Shown here: piece by piece, positions 34,490 through 44,683 of the stretch
Numbering within the stretch: the first letter of the stretch is position 1
How the letters are laid out: each line of letters opens with the position of its first letter
Origin: Bog-793 sp963803025
GTDB lineage: Bacteria > Actinomycetota > Acidimicrobiia > Acidimicrobiales > Bog-793
NCBI GenBank assembly: GCA_963803025.1
Contig: CAWDKZ010000013.1
Coordinates: forward strand, 328,894 to 392,893
Direction of reading: 5' to 3'
DNA: 64,000 bases
Program-made: the position numbers and the translations under genes
Notes under the pieces: generated by a model
Databases searched by the model: none
Seen by the model: the letters and a program-made list of their open reading frames with translations, nothing else
Told to the model about the DNA's origin: nothing

Positions 34490-35221
34490 TCACCGGTCGA
34501 TCCCCCCGTAACGACGCTCCCGGCGCTGGTACTCGCGCACCGCCGCGAAGAGGTCCTCGCGGCGGAAATCCGGCCAGAGGACATCGGTGAAGACGAGCTC
34601 CGAGTAGGCGAGCTCCCAGAGCAGGAAGTTGGAGATGCGGTACTCGCCCGAGGTGCGGACGATGAGGTCCGGATCGGGCATGTCGGGGAAGTAGAGATGT
34701 GTGCGGAAGCAGCGCTCGTCGATCTTGCTCGCCGGGACATTGTCCGCGACGAGCGCGCGAACGGCGTCGATGATCTCGGCGCGTCCGCCGTAGTTGAAAC
34801 AGATCGTGAAGGTCAGCCGCGTGTTGTTGGCGGTGAGTTCCTCCGCGTCGCCCATGTCGCGCAGCAGGCGGCGCGGAACGCGCCAGTCCCGCCGGCCCGC
34901 GAAGCGAACCCGCACGCCCTTGGCGTTGAGCTCGTCCCGGTTGCGCAGGAGGATCCCCTCGGGGAAGTTCATGAGGAACCGCACTTCGTCGGGGGGGCGG
35001 CGCCAGTTCTCCGTCGAGAAGGCGTAGACGGTGAACCACTCGAGCCCGAGCTCGAGAGCGCCGTCGACGGCGTCGACGAGGGCCTCTTCGCTCGCGGCGT
35101 GACCCTCTGTGCGCGCCAGCCCGCGCTGGGTCGCCCAGCGTCCGTTGCCATCCATCACGACCGCGATGTGACGCGGGACGTGATCTGGGTCGACGCCTTT
35201 GACGAACGGGGCCCGTGGCAC
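34490..35221 (-). CDS. uppS: Isoprenyl (undecaprenyl-type) diphosphate synthase, cis-type
   Basis: About 243 residues from GTG 35221; the frame is open much further upstream but without conservation. Family features: HIAVVMDGNGRWATQRGLARTEGH with the catalytic Asp-Gly-Asn-Gly-Arg-Trp, YAFSTENWRRPPDEV, CFNYGGRAEIIDAVR, and the C-terminal LIVRTSGEYRISNFLLWELAYSELVFTDVLWPDF that binds the homoallylic diphosphate. The enzyme elongates a polyprenyl diphosphate used as lipid carrier for cell-wall synthesis; chain length cannot be read here. No good ribosome-binding site precedes the chosen start, so the N-terminus is uncertain by a few residues. Confidence 0.93.
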   Translation of the reverse strand: MPRAPFVKGVDPDHVPRHIAVVMDGNGRWATQRGLARTEGHAASEEALVDAVDGALELGLEWFTVYAFSTENWRRPPDEVRFLMNFPEGILLRNRDELNAKGVRVRFAGRRDWRVPRRLLRDMGDAEELTANNTRLTFTICFNYGGRAEIIDAVRALVADNVPASKIDERCFRTHLYFPDMPDPDLIVRTSGEYRISNFLLWELAYSELVFTDVLWPDFRREDLFAAVREYQRRERRYGGIDR

Positions 35222-35413
35222 TACGGCGAAGCTAGTCCTGTCTGGGGCCGCGCCAACGTCGCCACCTGAGCGCCGGCGGGAGTCATCAGCCCCGTCTTGG
35301 CGTCGTCGAGCTCCGTCGTGGCGTCCTATGTCGGCCGGGCACCGCCTCGAGCCGGGTCGGCGCGATCGGCGCGGACGGACCCGTGGGCCGACCGCACGAG
35401 CGTCGAATTCGTC

Positions 35414-36133
35414 ATGGCGCCTGCCAACGGGACCGAGCCCGCCGCTCGGGACGTGCCGGCCGAGGAGACCGGCGCGCCGGGCGGCCTCGGCGACGAGCTC
35501 GCCCGTGCTGCGGACCAGCTCGAGAAGCCGGAGGCGCTCGATGTCTGCCGCTGGGCGGTCGGAAGGTTCGGCAAGGACATCGTCGTCGCTTCGTCGTTTC
35601 AGGACTGTGTGCTCATCGATCTCGCGGTGCGGGCCGATCCGGACATCGACGTGGTCTTCCTCGACACCGGCTTTCACTTCCCCGAGACGATCTCGTACAT
35701 GCGACAGATCGAACGCCGCTACGACCTGAACCTCACCGTCGTCGAACCGGGCCTCCCGCTCACCGAGCACCCCTGTGGAATGCCCCGCTGTTGTGAGGTG
35801 CGCAGGGTCGCCCCGCTCGCGCGCGTGCTCGTTGGCAGGGCGGCGTGGGTCAGCGGGCTCAAGCGTGTCGACACGCCCGAGCGAGTCGGCGCCCCCGTCA
35901 TCGGGTGGGAGCCGTCGAAACGCCTCGTGAAGGTCAATCCCCTCGGGGCGTGGACCGACGACGACATCGACCGCTACGTCGAGGACCATCGCCTCCCGCG
36001 CCATCCGCTCTGTGCGGCCGGCTTCGTGTCGATCGGTTGTACCCCGACGACGCGGCCGATCGTCCCGGGAGAGGATCCCCGGGCGGGACGTTGGCCGGAC
36101 AGCGAAAAGACGGAGTGCGGGCTGCACCTCTGA
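35414..36133 (+). CDS. cysH: Phosphoadenylyl/adenylyl-sulfate reductase
   Basis: 239 residues from ATG 35414, divergent from uppS. The ATP-pyrophosphatase-like fold has VVASSFQDCVLIDLAV (P-loop-like), DVVFLDTGFHFPET, the tandem Cys motif PRCCEVRRVAPL and C-terminal TECGLHL with the catalytic Cys. In cluster-binding (APS) reductases a CC pair plus a C-x-x-C pair hold a [4Fe-4S] cluster. Here the second pair reads SIGCTPTTR, so the fourth Cys is Thr. Activity without a normal cluster, or use of PAPS, is therefore open. It reduces activated sulfate to sulfite for cysteine synthesis, as do cysE-cysK elsewhere in the window. Confidence 0.88.
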   Translation: MAPANGTEPAARDVPAEETGAPGGLGDELARAADQLEKPEALDVCRWAVGRFGKDIVVASSFQDCVLIDLAVRADPDIDVVFLDTGFHFPETISYMRQIERRYDLNLTVVEPGLPLTEHPCGMPRCCEVRRVAPLARVLVGRAAWVSGLKRVDTPERVGAPVIGWEPSKRLVKVNPLGAWTDDDIDRYVEDHRLPRHPLCAAGFVSIGCTPTTRPIVPGEDPRAGRWPDSEKTECGLHL

Positions 36134-36158
36134 CCACCCGGGAGGTCATCCGGTGGTC
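36132..36158 (+). terminator. Hairpin at the cysH stop
   Basis: GACCACC (36132-36138) pairs with GGTGGTC (36152-36158), with additional inner C/G bases able to pair. It overlaps the cysH stop codon and precedes the AddB-like gene. No T run follows. Confidence 0.4.
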
Positions 36159-36233
36159 AAACAGATTCCGCCGACACTGCCGCACACACTGAAGCCGTTC
36201 TTGCGCAGCCACGCGGCGTAGCAACCGGGCCGT

Positions 36234-39200
36234 ATGCTCGCCGGGGTGCCGGGACGCATTCGCTTCGTCCGCTACGGGATACCCGCCTTCGAGGCGCTTG
36301 CTGCTGCCGTCGACGAATTCCGGGGTGGGGACGTGACGGCGCCGGTGACCGTCGTCGCCCCCTCGGCGCGGTCGGCGCGCTCGTTGCGACATCGGCTGGC
36401 GACCCGACCGCGTCCGGACGGCGGACGCGGGATCGTCAACCTCCGTTTCTCCGTGCCGGCCGACCTCGCGGAGGAATTCGGTGGTCCGGCCTGCCGGCGC
36501 GGCGGACGCCGTCCGCTCACTCGCGCCGCGCTCGGGGCCGCCGCCCGTGCGGCGCTGCGCGACCGTCCGGCGTTCCTCGGCGCCGTCGCCGAGCACCCCT
36601 CGACGGAGCAGGAGCTTGTCGACATCTACAAGGAGGTCCGTCAGCTCGGCGACGAGGGGCTCGCGCAGCTTGCCGCGGTGAGCCGGCACGGTGGTGATCT
36701 TGCCGTGTTGTGTGCGTTCATGCGCGAGCGTCTCGTCGCGGGCTGGTTCGACGACGTCGACCTCGTCGACGCCGCGGTCGGCGAGATCGGCCGCGGTCAG
36801 CAGGAAACGAGTTGGGGGCGTCTCGTCGTTCACCTGCCCGAACGGGTGCGCCCTGCCGACCGGCGACTGCTCGCGGCGGTCGGCGAGGCGAGCGACCTCG
36901 TCGTCCATCTCGGCCTCGTCGCAGACGGCGCGGCCGATGCACCAGTTCGCCGCCTGGGGGACGCGCTCGTTGGCGCGGGCTTTGTCGTCGAGGGCGGCGT
37001 GCCGGTCGACACCGCGGAGCCCGACCCGGACGGTCCGATCCTGGTGGACGAGAGTCTCGTGGCCCCCGACGCCGAGTCCGAGACGCGCGCCGCCGTCCGC
37101 GTCGTGCTCGAGCACCTCGCCAGGGGGGCGCGCCCGAGGGTGTGGCGCTGCTGTTCGCGGCGGCCGACCCGTATCGGCGGCTGCTCGCGGGGACGCTCAG
37201 CGAGGCCGGGATCGCCTGGAACGGTCCTTCACCCGAACGGGTCGCCGAGTCGTCGGCTGCGCAGGTGCTGAACGGCCTCTACGAACTCGCGGCATCGGGA
37301 CTCGAGCGTGCCGCCGTCATGGCCTGGCTTCGCAAGGCGCCGATGCGCCTGGCGGACGGGACTCCGACCCCGGTCGGAGACTGGGAACGGGTCTCGCGCT
37401 TGTCGGGCATCGTCGGCGGCGATGCCCCCGAGTGGCGGCGTCACCTCGACGCGCTCGCCGAGGAGAGTCGGCGCCAGCTGGTCGATGAGAGCGGTTTCGG
37501 CGATGAGGAGCGCCCGGAGAGCTCGAGGATCCGCGCCGAGCGCTTGGCGCGGCTGCGTGAGGCGTCGGTCACGCTGGGGGAGTTCGTCGACGAGCTCGAC
37601 GAGGTGTGCCGTGCTGCCGCGGCACCGCAGAGCTGGTCCGGCCTCGCCGAGTGGTCGCGGGCCGCGCTGGCGCGCTATATCGGAGTTGCGGATGGGCGCC
37701 CGTCGGGTGACGAACCTGACGACGACGTCGAATCGGTCGTCGCCGACCTGCTCGGTGAGCTCGGGGTGCTCGACGAAGTCGACCACCGCCCTGATCTTGC
37801 CCGCTTCTCCAGGGCATTCGCCGGCGCGCTCGACCGTGCGGCGCCGCCGACGGGCCGGCTGTCGTCGGGGATCATGGTCGGCCCGCTTGACGCGGCGGCG
37901 GGCGTCGAGCTCGACCTCGCGGTCGTGCTCGGGTGCGTCGAGGGCGAGTTGCCACGCCGCGTGCGCGCCAGTGCGGTCCTGTCCGCCGAGGAACGCGAGA
38001 AGGTCGGACTCGACGCCGCGACCCCGCTCGGCGCGGTCGAGCGCGATCGTCGCCGCCTGCTCGTCGCGGTCGCCGGGGCGAGAAGGACGGTGCTGACCCG
38101 CCGGGACCGCGACTCCCGGGACGGTCGGGCCCGGATTCGCTCCCGTTTCGTCGCTCGGGACCTCGCCCCGCGGCGCGTCGCGAGCTCGGTCGGGACCCTC
38201 GAATCGGTCGCGGCGGGATCGATCCCGGCGATCGGCGAGAGGGAGCTCGTGAGCGCGACTTTGCTGGCGCATTTCCCGTCCGACCGGGACGCTTCCTCCT
38301 CCTCCTTCCTCGTCGCCGCGTCGCCGCGCCTCCGAGCTGGCAGCCGGGTCGTCGCCGCTCGGGGCGCGCGTTCGTTTGGCCGGTTCGCGGGCCGGGTGGC
38401 GGCGGCGGCCGGCGGCGACGGCCTCGACGGCGGCGTCCTTTCGCCGACAACTCTCGAGGAGTTCGCGGTCTGTCCGTTCCGGTACTTCCTCGGCCACGAG
38501 CTCCGCTGCGAGGTGATCGACCCGCCCGAACGTCGGGCCGAGATCGACCCGCGCGACCGTGGCCAGATCGCCCACGAGGTGCTCGAGCGGTACATGCGCG
38601 AGGTCATCGAACAACGGGAAGTCCTGGATGTGGACCCGGCCGGCGACGCGGCGCGACTCGCGCGCCTCGCGACGGACGTCTGCGGTCGATTCGAACGGCT
38701 CGGACGGACGGGCAAGCGCGTCCTGTGGGCGAGGACCCGGCGCGAGCTCCTCGAGAGGCTCGAGGCCGAACGGGCGGGTGATGTCGAGACGAGACGGCAG
38801 CGCGGTGCGACGCCGATCGCGGTCGAGTTCCTGTTCGGCACGGCCTCGGTGCCGGCGGTCGACTTCGCCGTCGGGGACAACTCGCTCAGTTTCCGGGGCA
38901 AGATCGATCGCGTCGACCGACGGCGCGACGGAGCGCTCGACGTCATCGACTACAAGACGGGCAGGGCGTCGTCGTACCGGGGGATCGCCGACGACCCGGT
39001 CGACGGCGGCCGCCACCTGCAGCTCCCGATCTACGCCGTGGCGGCACGCGACACGCTCGGCTCCGGCGACGCCGCCGTCCGGGTGCGGGCGAGCTACCGG
39101 TTCATCGACGAGCCGGGCGACGAGGTCGCGGTCGAACTTGACGACGAGACGTTCGTCAGGACGAGCGAGGTGCTGTCGGTGCTCGCGACAACGGTCGACT

Positions 39201-39378
39201 CCGGTTGCTTTCCCTGTCGGCCGGGGCGCGCCGCCAGGAGACCTTCGAACACTGCAGCTGGTGTGACTTCGATGCGGTCTGTCCGGTCGAGCGGGAGGTG
39301 CTCTGGCGGGTGGCGCGCGCAGCGCCGGTGCTCGCTGGGTACGTCGGTCTCGTCGAGCCGGAGCCGACCGATGGGTGA
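36234..39378 (+). pseudogene. addB: AddB-like PD-(D/E)XK exonuclease subunit, two frameshifts
   Basis: About 1,048 residues when two shifts are corrected. From ATG 36234 the frame reads to LEHLARG at 37123-37128 (six G). An added G joins it to APEGVALLFAAADPYRRLLAGTL and on to LATTVDSGCFPCRPG near 39225. There a second added G (run of four) restores RRQETFEHCSWCDFDAVCPVEREVL, ending TGA 39376-39378. The C-terminal nuclease has CPFRYFLGHEL, LDVIDYKTG and the CSWCDFDAVC triplet, the Fe-S cysteine pattern of AddB. No Walker A is visible, in contrast to Bacillus AddB. The partner gene starts inside its last codons. Role: resection of double-strand ends. Confidence 0.82.
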
Positions 39379-42300
39379 GCCCCGTGCCGTGGCCGACGAT
39401 CCGGCGCGTCGCGTGATCCGCGAGGATCTCGACGAGACGCTCTTTGTCGAGGCAGGTGCCGGCACCGGCAAGACGAGCGAGCTCGTCCGCAGGGTGGTCG
39501 CGCTCGCGGCGAGCGGGCGCGCGTCGCTCGGCGAGATCGCCGCGATTACCTTCACCGAGGCAGCCGCGGCGGACCTGCGGGAGAGGATCCACGACGAGCT
39601 CGTCGAGCGGTCGGCGACCCCCGGGGGCGATTGGGCGAGAGTGGCGCTCCACGAGCTCGACAACGCGTCGATGACGACGATTCACGGGTTCGCCGGGCGA
39701 ATCCTTCTCGAGCACCCCCTCGCGGCGGGGCTTCCGCTCCGTATCCGGGTCCTCGACGAGATCCAGTGCGATGCTGACTTCGAACGGCGCTTCGGGACGT
39801 TCCTCGACGCACTGCTCGACGACGTCGAGAGCGAGGCGCTCGTCTCGGCTTCCTTGGCGATCGGCGTCACGCTCGGCCAGCTGCGACAGCTGGCGGTCGA
39901 GATCGACCAGGCGTGGGACCGCCACCGCGAGCCGGGTCCGGGCCCGGCGCTCTCGGTCGATCGCCTCGTCGCCGAGATCGACACCGTCACGGGCGCCCTC
40001 CGAGACGAGATGCGGGTCGTGTGCGGGCGACGCGCCGCCTGCCGGAACGACGCCGACGCGCTCGCCGCGTTGCTCGGCACGATCGAGGAGGACCTTGAAC
40101 GCGGCACGGGACTCGTCGACTGGGCCGACCGCCTCGAATGGCTCTGCTCGATCGGCCCGTGGAGACCGGGCAGCAAAGGCCGCAAGGAGGACTGGAGCGG
40201 GCCGAAGGTCGCCGAGGTGCGGGGCGAGGTCGTCGCCCTCGACGGAGCTTGGAGGATGCACGCGGCCCGGTTGCGAGAGTCGGTGCTCGATGCGCTCGTC
40301 TGGCGACTCGGGGCCGAAGCGGCGTCGGCCGCCGAGGGACGCCGGCGCTCCGGCGAGCTGTACTTCCACGACCTCCTCGTGTTCGCGCGCGACCTGCTCG
40401 CCGCCGATCCGAACGTCAGGCGCGCCGTGAGCGCGCGCTACAGCCACATCCTCGTCGACGAGTTCCAGGACACCGACCCGATACAGCTCGAGATCGTCCG
40501 GCTCCTCGGACAGGACCCGACGGGAGCGCCGGTTCCGGGAAAGCTCTTCTTCGTCGGCGATCCGCACCAGGCGATCTACCGGTTCCGCGGCGCCGAGCCC
40601 GAGCTCTACGAGGCCGCGATGCGCGAACTCGTCCCGGCCGGTCCCCTCCGGCTGACCACGAACTTCCGTTCGGTCCCCGGCGTCATCGAGTGGGTGAACG
40701 GGGTCTTCTCACCCCTGTTCGCGTCGACCGACGACCCGGGCCGGGCGGGCGCGTCCGCGCCGGGCTACGCGCCGCTCCAAGCGGATCGGACGCGGGCCGA
40801 ACCGGTGCCGGTCTCCGTCCTCGGCGCGGAGGCGGGCGCGAAGCTTTCCGCCCACGAACGCCGCGCCCGCGAGTCCAGCGACATCGCCGCGGTCGTCGCC
40901 GCGGCGGTGCGTGACGGATGGCCCGTCGAGAACGGGAGCGGGACACGTCCCGTCCGGCACGGCGACATCGCGGTCCTCGTCACCCGTCGCACGGGCCTGG
41001 TCGAGCTCGAGGCGGCGCTCGACGCCGCGGACATCCCCTACCGGGTCGACTCGACCGCGCTCGTCTACTCCTCGCCCGAGGTGCGGGATCTGCTCGCCTG
41101 TCTGCGCGCGGTCGACTCACCGGGCGACGAGGCCGCGCTGATCGCCGCGTTGCGGACGCCGATGCTCGCCTGCGGTGACGACGACCTGCTGCGCTATCGC
41201 CGGCAAGGCGGCGCCTGGAGTCTCGACGCGCGCGACGATCTCGACCCCGCCGATCCCGTGGTCGCAGCCCGCGGCCGCCTGGCGGCGATCGCCGAGCGGC
41301 GCCACCGTCTCGGACCGGTCGGCACCCTGGAGGCCGTCGTGCGCGACCTCGAGGTGTTCGAGCTTGCCTCGCTGACGCGACACGGGCGGGAGACCGTTCG
41401 CCGGCTCGGCTTCGTCGTCACCCAGGCACGAGCGTTCGTCGAGGCGGGGGGCACGTCGATCGCCGAGATGCTCGAGTGGATGGGCCGCCAGGCCGCCGGC
41501 CGGGTGCGAGCCCACGAAACGACGATGGGCGAGTCCGACGACGCCGTGCGGATTCTCACGATCCACGCCGCCAAGGGCCTCGAGTTCCCGGTCGTGATCG
41601 TCGCCGAGCTCGGCGGCAACCCGCAGAGCCCGACCGCCCGCACGGCGGTGCTCTTCGACCCGGCCGGCAAGGCCCAGGTTCGCCTGCGCCGCGACCTCGC
41701 GACACCCGGTTTCGCCGCGCTCGCCGACGCCGAGCTCCGCCAGGCCGCGGCGGAGGATCTGCGTCTGTGCTACGTGGCGATGACGCGGGCACGGGACCAC
41801 CTCGTCGTCTCCCTCCACCGCTCGGCCGTCCCCGCGGGGGGTCGACCGTCGCTCGCCGAACTCGTCGCGTCGCGACTCGAGGACCTCGTGGGGCTCTGGC
41901 AGGACGGCTCGGTCTCCGCTGCGACGGGAAAGCGGAGGACCGGTCCCGCGCGCCCCCGCCAACTGGCCGGGTCCGGGGGGCCGGCCGCGACCCCGGAGGC
42001 GTTCACCCGCTGGCACGCCGAGCGCGCCGAGATCGCGGCACGGGCGGCGCGGCCGACGAGTATCGCCGCGACCGAGCTCGTCGAGCTCGCCGGCGGGGTC
42101 TTCGTTTCCGGTCCGGCCAGCCGGGCGACGAGCGAGGACGAGCCCGCGGACCACGCCCGGTGGGGGTCGCGTCGGGCGGCGACGGCGATCGGTCGGGCGG
42201 TGCACGGCGTGCTGCAGCGCGCCGATCTCGCTTGGGGAAGCGGGATCGACGAGCTCGCGGCCGACGAGGCGTTACGGGAGGGATGCGCCGAGCGCGCCCG

Positions 42301-42718
42301 CGAGGTCGGCGCGCTCGCCAGATCTGCTCTCGCCACGCCGGTCGTTGCCACCGCCGCCGCGGCGCGCCGCAGCTGGCGAGAGCTGTCCGTGACGGTCCCG
42401 GTCGGTGACGGCGTGCTCGAAGGGGTCGTCGACCTGTGCTTCGTCGACGGTGACCGCCTCGTCGTCGTCGACTACAAGACGGACCTGCTTTCGAGCGCGG
42501 AGGAGGCGCCCGCCGCGGCGCGACGCTACCGGCTGCAGGCCGGTGCGTACGCGCTCGCGCTCGGCACGGCGCTCGGCCGGCGCGTCGACCGGGTCGTCTT
42601 CGTCTTCCTCTCGCCCCCCGAGGGCGCCGTCGAGTACGAGGTCGCCGAGCTCGACGGCGCGCTGACGGAGGCACGCCGCGCGCTCGTCGAACAGATGGCG
42701 TGGCCGCTGTCCGGGTGA
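39371..42718 (+). CDS. addA: AddA-like UvrD-family helicase-nuclease
   Basis: 1,115 residues from ATG 39371, overlapping the AddB-like stop by eight bases. The helicase motifs are Walker A EAGAGTGKTSELVRRVV, AITFTEAAAADLRERI (Ia), SHILVDEFQDTDPIQLEI (II), FFVGDPHQAIYRFRGAEP (III), LTTNFRS (IV), RILTIHAAKGLEFPVVIV (V) and LCYVAMTRARDHL (VI). The C-terminal nuclease domain has VVVDYKTDLL with the PD-(D/E)XK residues. It should form the motor of an end-resecting complex with the upstream subunit. The apparent 2,002-residue frame that joins the two genes is an artefact of the upstream frameshift. Confidence 0.92.
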   Translation: MGEPRAVADDPARRVIREDLDETLFVEAGAGTGKTSELVRRVVALAASGRASLGEIAAITFTEAAAADLRERIHDELVERSATPGGDWARVALHELDNASMTTIHGFAGRILLEHPLAAGLPLRIRVLDEIQCDADFERRFGTFLDALLDDVESEALVSASLAIGVTLGQLRQLAVEIDQAWDRHREPGPGPALSVDRLVAEIDTVTGALRDEMRVVCGRRAACRNDADALAALLGTIEEDLERGTGLVDWADRLEWLCSIGPWRPGSKGRKEDWSGPKVAEVRGEVVALDGAWRMHAARLRESVLDALVWRLGAEAASAAEGRRRSGELYFHDLLVFARDLLAADPNVRRAVSARYSHILVDEFQDTDPIQLEIVRLLGQDPTGAPVPGKLFFVGDPHQAIYRFRGAEPELYEAAMRELVPAGPLRLTTNFRSVPGVIEWVNGVFSPLFASTDDPGRAGASAPGYAPLQADRTRAEPVPVSVLGAEAGAKLSAHERRARESSDIAAVVAAAVRDGWPVENGSGTRPVRHGDIAVLVTRRTGLVELEAALDAADIPYRVDSTALVYSSPEVRDLLACLRAVDSPGDEAALIAALRTPMLACGDDDLLRYRRQGGAWSLDARDDLDPADPVVAARGRLAAIAERRHRLGPVGTLEAVVRDLEVFELASLTRHGRETVRRLGFVVTQARAFVEAGGTSIAEMLEWMGRQAAGRVRAHETTMGESDDAVRILTIHAAKGLEFPVVIVAELGGNPQSPTARTAVLFDPAGKAQVRLRRDLATPGFAALADAELRQAAAEDLRLCYVAMTRARDHLVVSLHRSAVPAGGRPSLAELVASRLEDLVGLWQDGSVSAATGKRRTGPARPRQLAGSGGPAATPEAFTRWHAERAEIAARAARPTSIAATELVELAGGVFVSGPASRATSEDEPADHARWGSRRAATAIGRAVHGVLQRADLAWGSGIDELAADEALREGCAERAREVGALARSALATPVVATAAAARRSWRELSVTVPVGDGVLEGVVDLCFVDGDRLVVVDYKTDLLSSAEEAPAAARRYRLQAGAYALALGTALGRRVDRVVFVFLSPPEGAVEYEVAELDGALTEARRALVEQMAWPLSG

Positions 42719-42763
42719 TGCGGCGGCACGCTCTCGGGGAGGGCCGAAACCTACGCTCGTGAC

Positions 42764-44683
42764 GTGCGCAGGTTGACGACGGCGGACGCCCTGCGTCGGG
42801 TCACGGCCAAGCTCCCCGACGGCGGCGAGGCGCGTGCCGGCCAGCTCACGATGGCGGAGGCGGTGGCGGCGTCGATCGCCGCGGGACGCCATCTCTCGGT
42901 CGCCGCGGGCACGGGGACGGGCAAGTCACTGGCGTACCTCGTCCCCGCGGTGCTTTCGGGCCGGCACGTCGTCGTCGCGACCGCGACAAAAGCCCTCCAG
43001 GACCAGCTCGCTCACAAGGACATCCCGCTCGTCGCCGCCGGCTTGCGCCGCTTCTCGTCGACGGTGCTGAAAGGCCGCTCGAACTACCTCTGCGTGCAAC
43101 GGCTGAACGAATCCCGGCTCGCCGGGACCCAGGGAATCCTCACCGCGGGCGAACGATCCCCGGACGAACGCGGCGCGCGAGCCCGCCGGATCTTCGCTTG
43201 GGCGGACCGGACCGTGACCGGCGACCGGGCGGAGCTCGTCGAGGAGCCGGACCCGCGACTGTGGTCGACGTTCAGCGTGAGCGCCGAGGAGTGCCCCGGC
43301 GCGTTCCGTTGCCCGTCGGGCGGCGAGTGTTTCGCCGAACGGGCGCGGGCGGCGGCGACAGCCGCCGACGTCGTCGTCGTGAATCTCCACCTGCTCGGCG
43401 CTGACATCGCAGCCGACGGCGCCGTCCTTCCCCGGCACGACGTGCTCGTCGTCGACGAGGCCCACGCGCTCGAGGACATCGTGACCGACAGTCTCGGGGT
43501 GTCGATCAGCGTCGGCCGCCTGAGGTCCGTCGCAGCCGCGGCGCGTGCCGCCCTCGGCGCCGGGTCGCGCTCGCGGTTCGCGGCGGTCGACGACCTCGCC
43601 GGGCTGGCCGAGCGTCTCGAGGAGGCGTTGCTCGTGCGATCCGGCGAGCGATTGGGCGGCGCGCTCGGCGGGGATCTCGAGGAGGTCGTCGGTCTCGCGC
43701 GTGCCCGCCTCGGCCGGCTCGAGTCGGTTCTCGGCGAGCTCGTCGAGGTCGGGGACGCGCGGGGCGCCGAATCCAGCCAGCCGGCGATGCGCGCCATGCT
43801 CGCCGCCGGACGTCTGCGGACCGACATCGACCGGCTCGTCTCGTCCGACGACGACGACGTCGCCTGGGTCGATCAGGGGGCGCGCCCGGCGCTGCGTGTC
43901 GCGCCGATCGACGTCGCGCCGACGCTCGCCGCGAAGCTGTTCGCGAACCGGACCGTCGTGCTCACGAGCGCGACGATCCCGCCGGGCCTGGGAGTCCGTC
44001 TCGGCGCCGCGGCCGGCGAGATCGACGAGATCGACGTCGGCAGCCCGTTCGCCTTCGACGAACACGCCCTCTTGTACTGCGCGGCCCATCTGCCGGACCG
44101 GCGCCGGGACGACGCCGAGAAGGCGATCCACGAAGAGCTCGTCGGCCTCATCGAGGCCGCCCAGGGCCGGACGCTCGCGCTCTTCACGAGCCTCGGCGCG
44201 ATGACCCGGGCCGCCGACGCGTGCCGGGCGCGACTTGCCTTCCCGCTGCTCGTCCAAGGCGATCTCGGCAAGGCGGCGCTCCTCGCCCGGTTCGCGAAGG
44301 AGCCCGCGGCTTGCCTTTTCGCCACAATGGGCTTCTGGCAGGGAGTCGACGTCCCGGGGTCGACCCTCTCGCTCGTCGTCATCGACCGGATTCCGTTCCC
44401 CCGGCCCGACGATCCGCTGATCGCCGCACGACGCGATCGCGCCGGTCGCGACGCCTTCGCGACGATCGACCTCCCGCGGGCGGCCACCCTCCTCGCCCAG
44501 GGCGTGGGTCGGCTGATCCGCTCGGCGAGCGACCGTGGCGTGGTCGCGGTCCTCGACTCGAGGCTCGCGACCGCCAGCTACCGCTGGCAGCTCATCCGGG
44601 CGCTACCGCCGATGCGCCGGACGAAGGACCGCCGCGTCGCCGAGGAGTTCCTCCGCACGCTCGCCGGCCGCTCTCCTCAGTAG
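42764..44683 (+). CDS. dinG: DinG-like ATP-dependent DNA helicase
   Basis: 639 residues from GTG 42764. Motifs: AAGTGTGKSLAYLVPA (Walker A), VVATATKALQDQL, the Fe-S cysteines in NYLCVQRL, EECPGAFRCPSGGECFAERAR, the DEAH box VLVVDEAHALED, VVLTSATI, and late helicase motifs FATMGFWQGVDVPGSTLSLVVIDRIPF and QGVGRLIRSASDRG. This is the XPD-like iron-sulfur superfamily 2 helicase group, which unwinds 5' to 3' in DNA repair. It follows the AddAB-like pair on the same strand. Its 3' end overlaps that of era (opposite strand) by seven bases. Confidence 0.9.
   Translation: MRRLTTADALRRVTAKLPDGGEARAGQLTMAEAVAASIAAGRHLSVAAGTGTGKSLAYLVPAVLSGRHVVVATATKALQDQLAHKDIPLVAAGLRRFSSTVLKGRSNYLCVQRLNESRLAGTQGILTAGERSPDERGARARRIFAWADRTVTGDRAELVEEPDPRLWSTFSVSAEECPGAFRCPSGGECFAERARAAATAADVVVVNLHLLGADIAADGAVLPRHDVLVVDEAHALEDIVTDSLGVSISVGRLRSVAAAARAALGAGSRSRFAAVDDLAGLAERLEEALLVRSGERLGGALGGDLEEVVGLARARLGRLESVLGELVEVGDARGAESSQPAMRAMLAAGRLRTDIDRLVSSDDDDVAWVDQGARPALRVAPIDVAPTLAAKLFANRTVVLTSATIPPGLGVRLGAAAGEIDEIDVGSPFAFDEHALLYCAAHLPDRRRDDAEKAIHEELVGLIEAAQGRTLALFTSLGAMTRAADACRARLAFPLLVQGDLGKAALLARFAKEPAACLFATMGFWQGVDVPGSTLSLVVIDRIPFPRPDDPLIAARRDRAGRDAFATIDLPRAATLLAQGVGRLIRSASDRGVVAVLDSRLATASYRWQLIRALPPMRRTKDRRVAEEFLRTLAGRSPQ

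Noticed and set aside
37229..40567. Minus-strand open frame of 1,112 codons opposite the AddAB-like genes
   Set aside because: Arg/Asp-rich shadow typical of high-GC DNA; no motif, and it is antisense to well-supported coding sequence.
36710..42718. A single open frame of 2,002 codons suggesting a giant fused helicase-nuclease
   Set aside because: It joins the AddB-like gene in its middle frame to addA only because the AddB-like gene is frameshifted. The natural AddB end (cysteine triplet, TGA at 39376-39378) and the AddA start (ATG 39371) are both clear.
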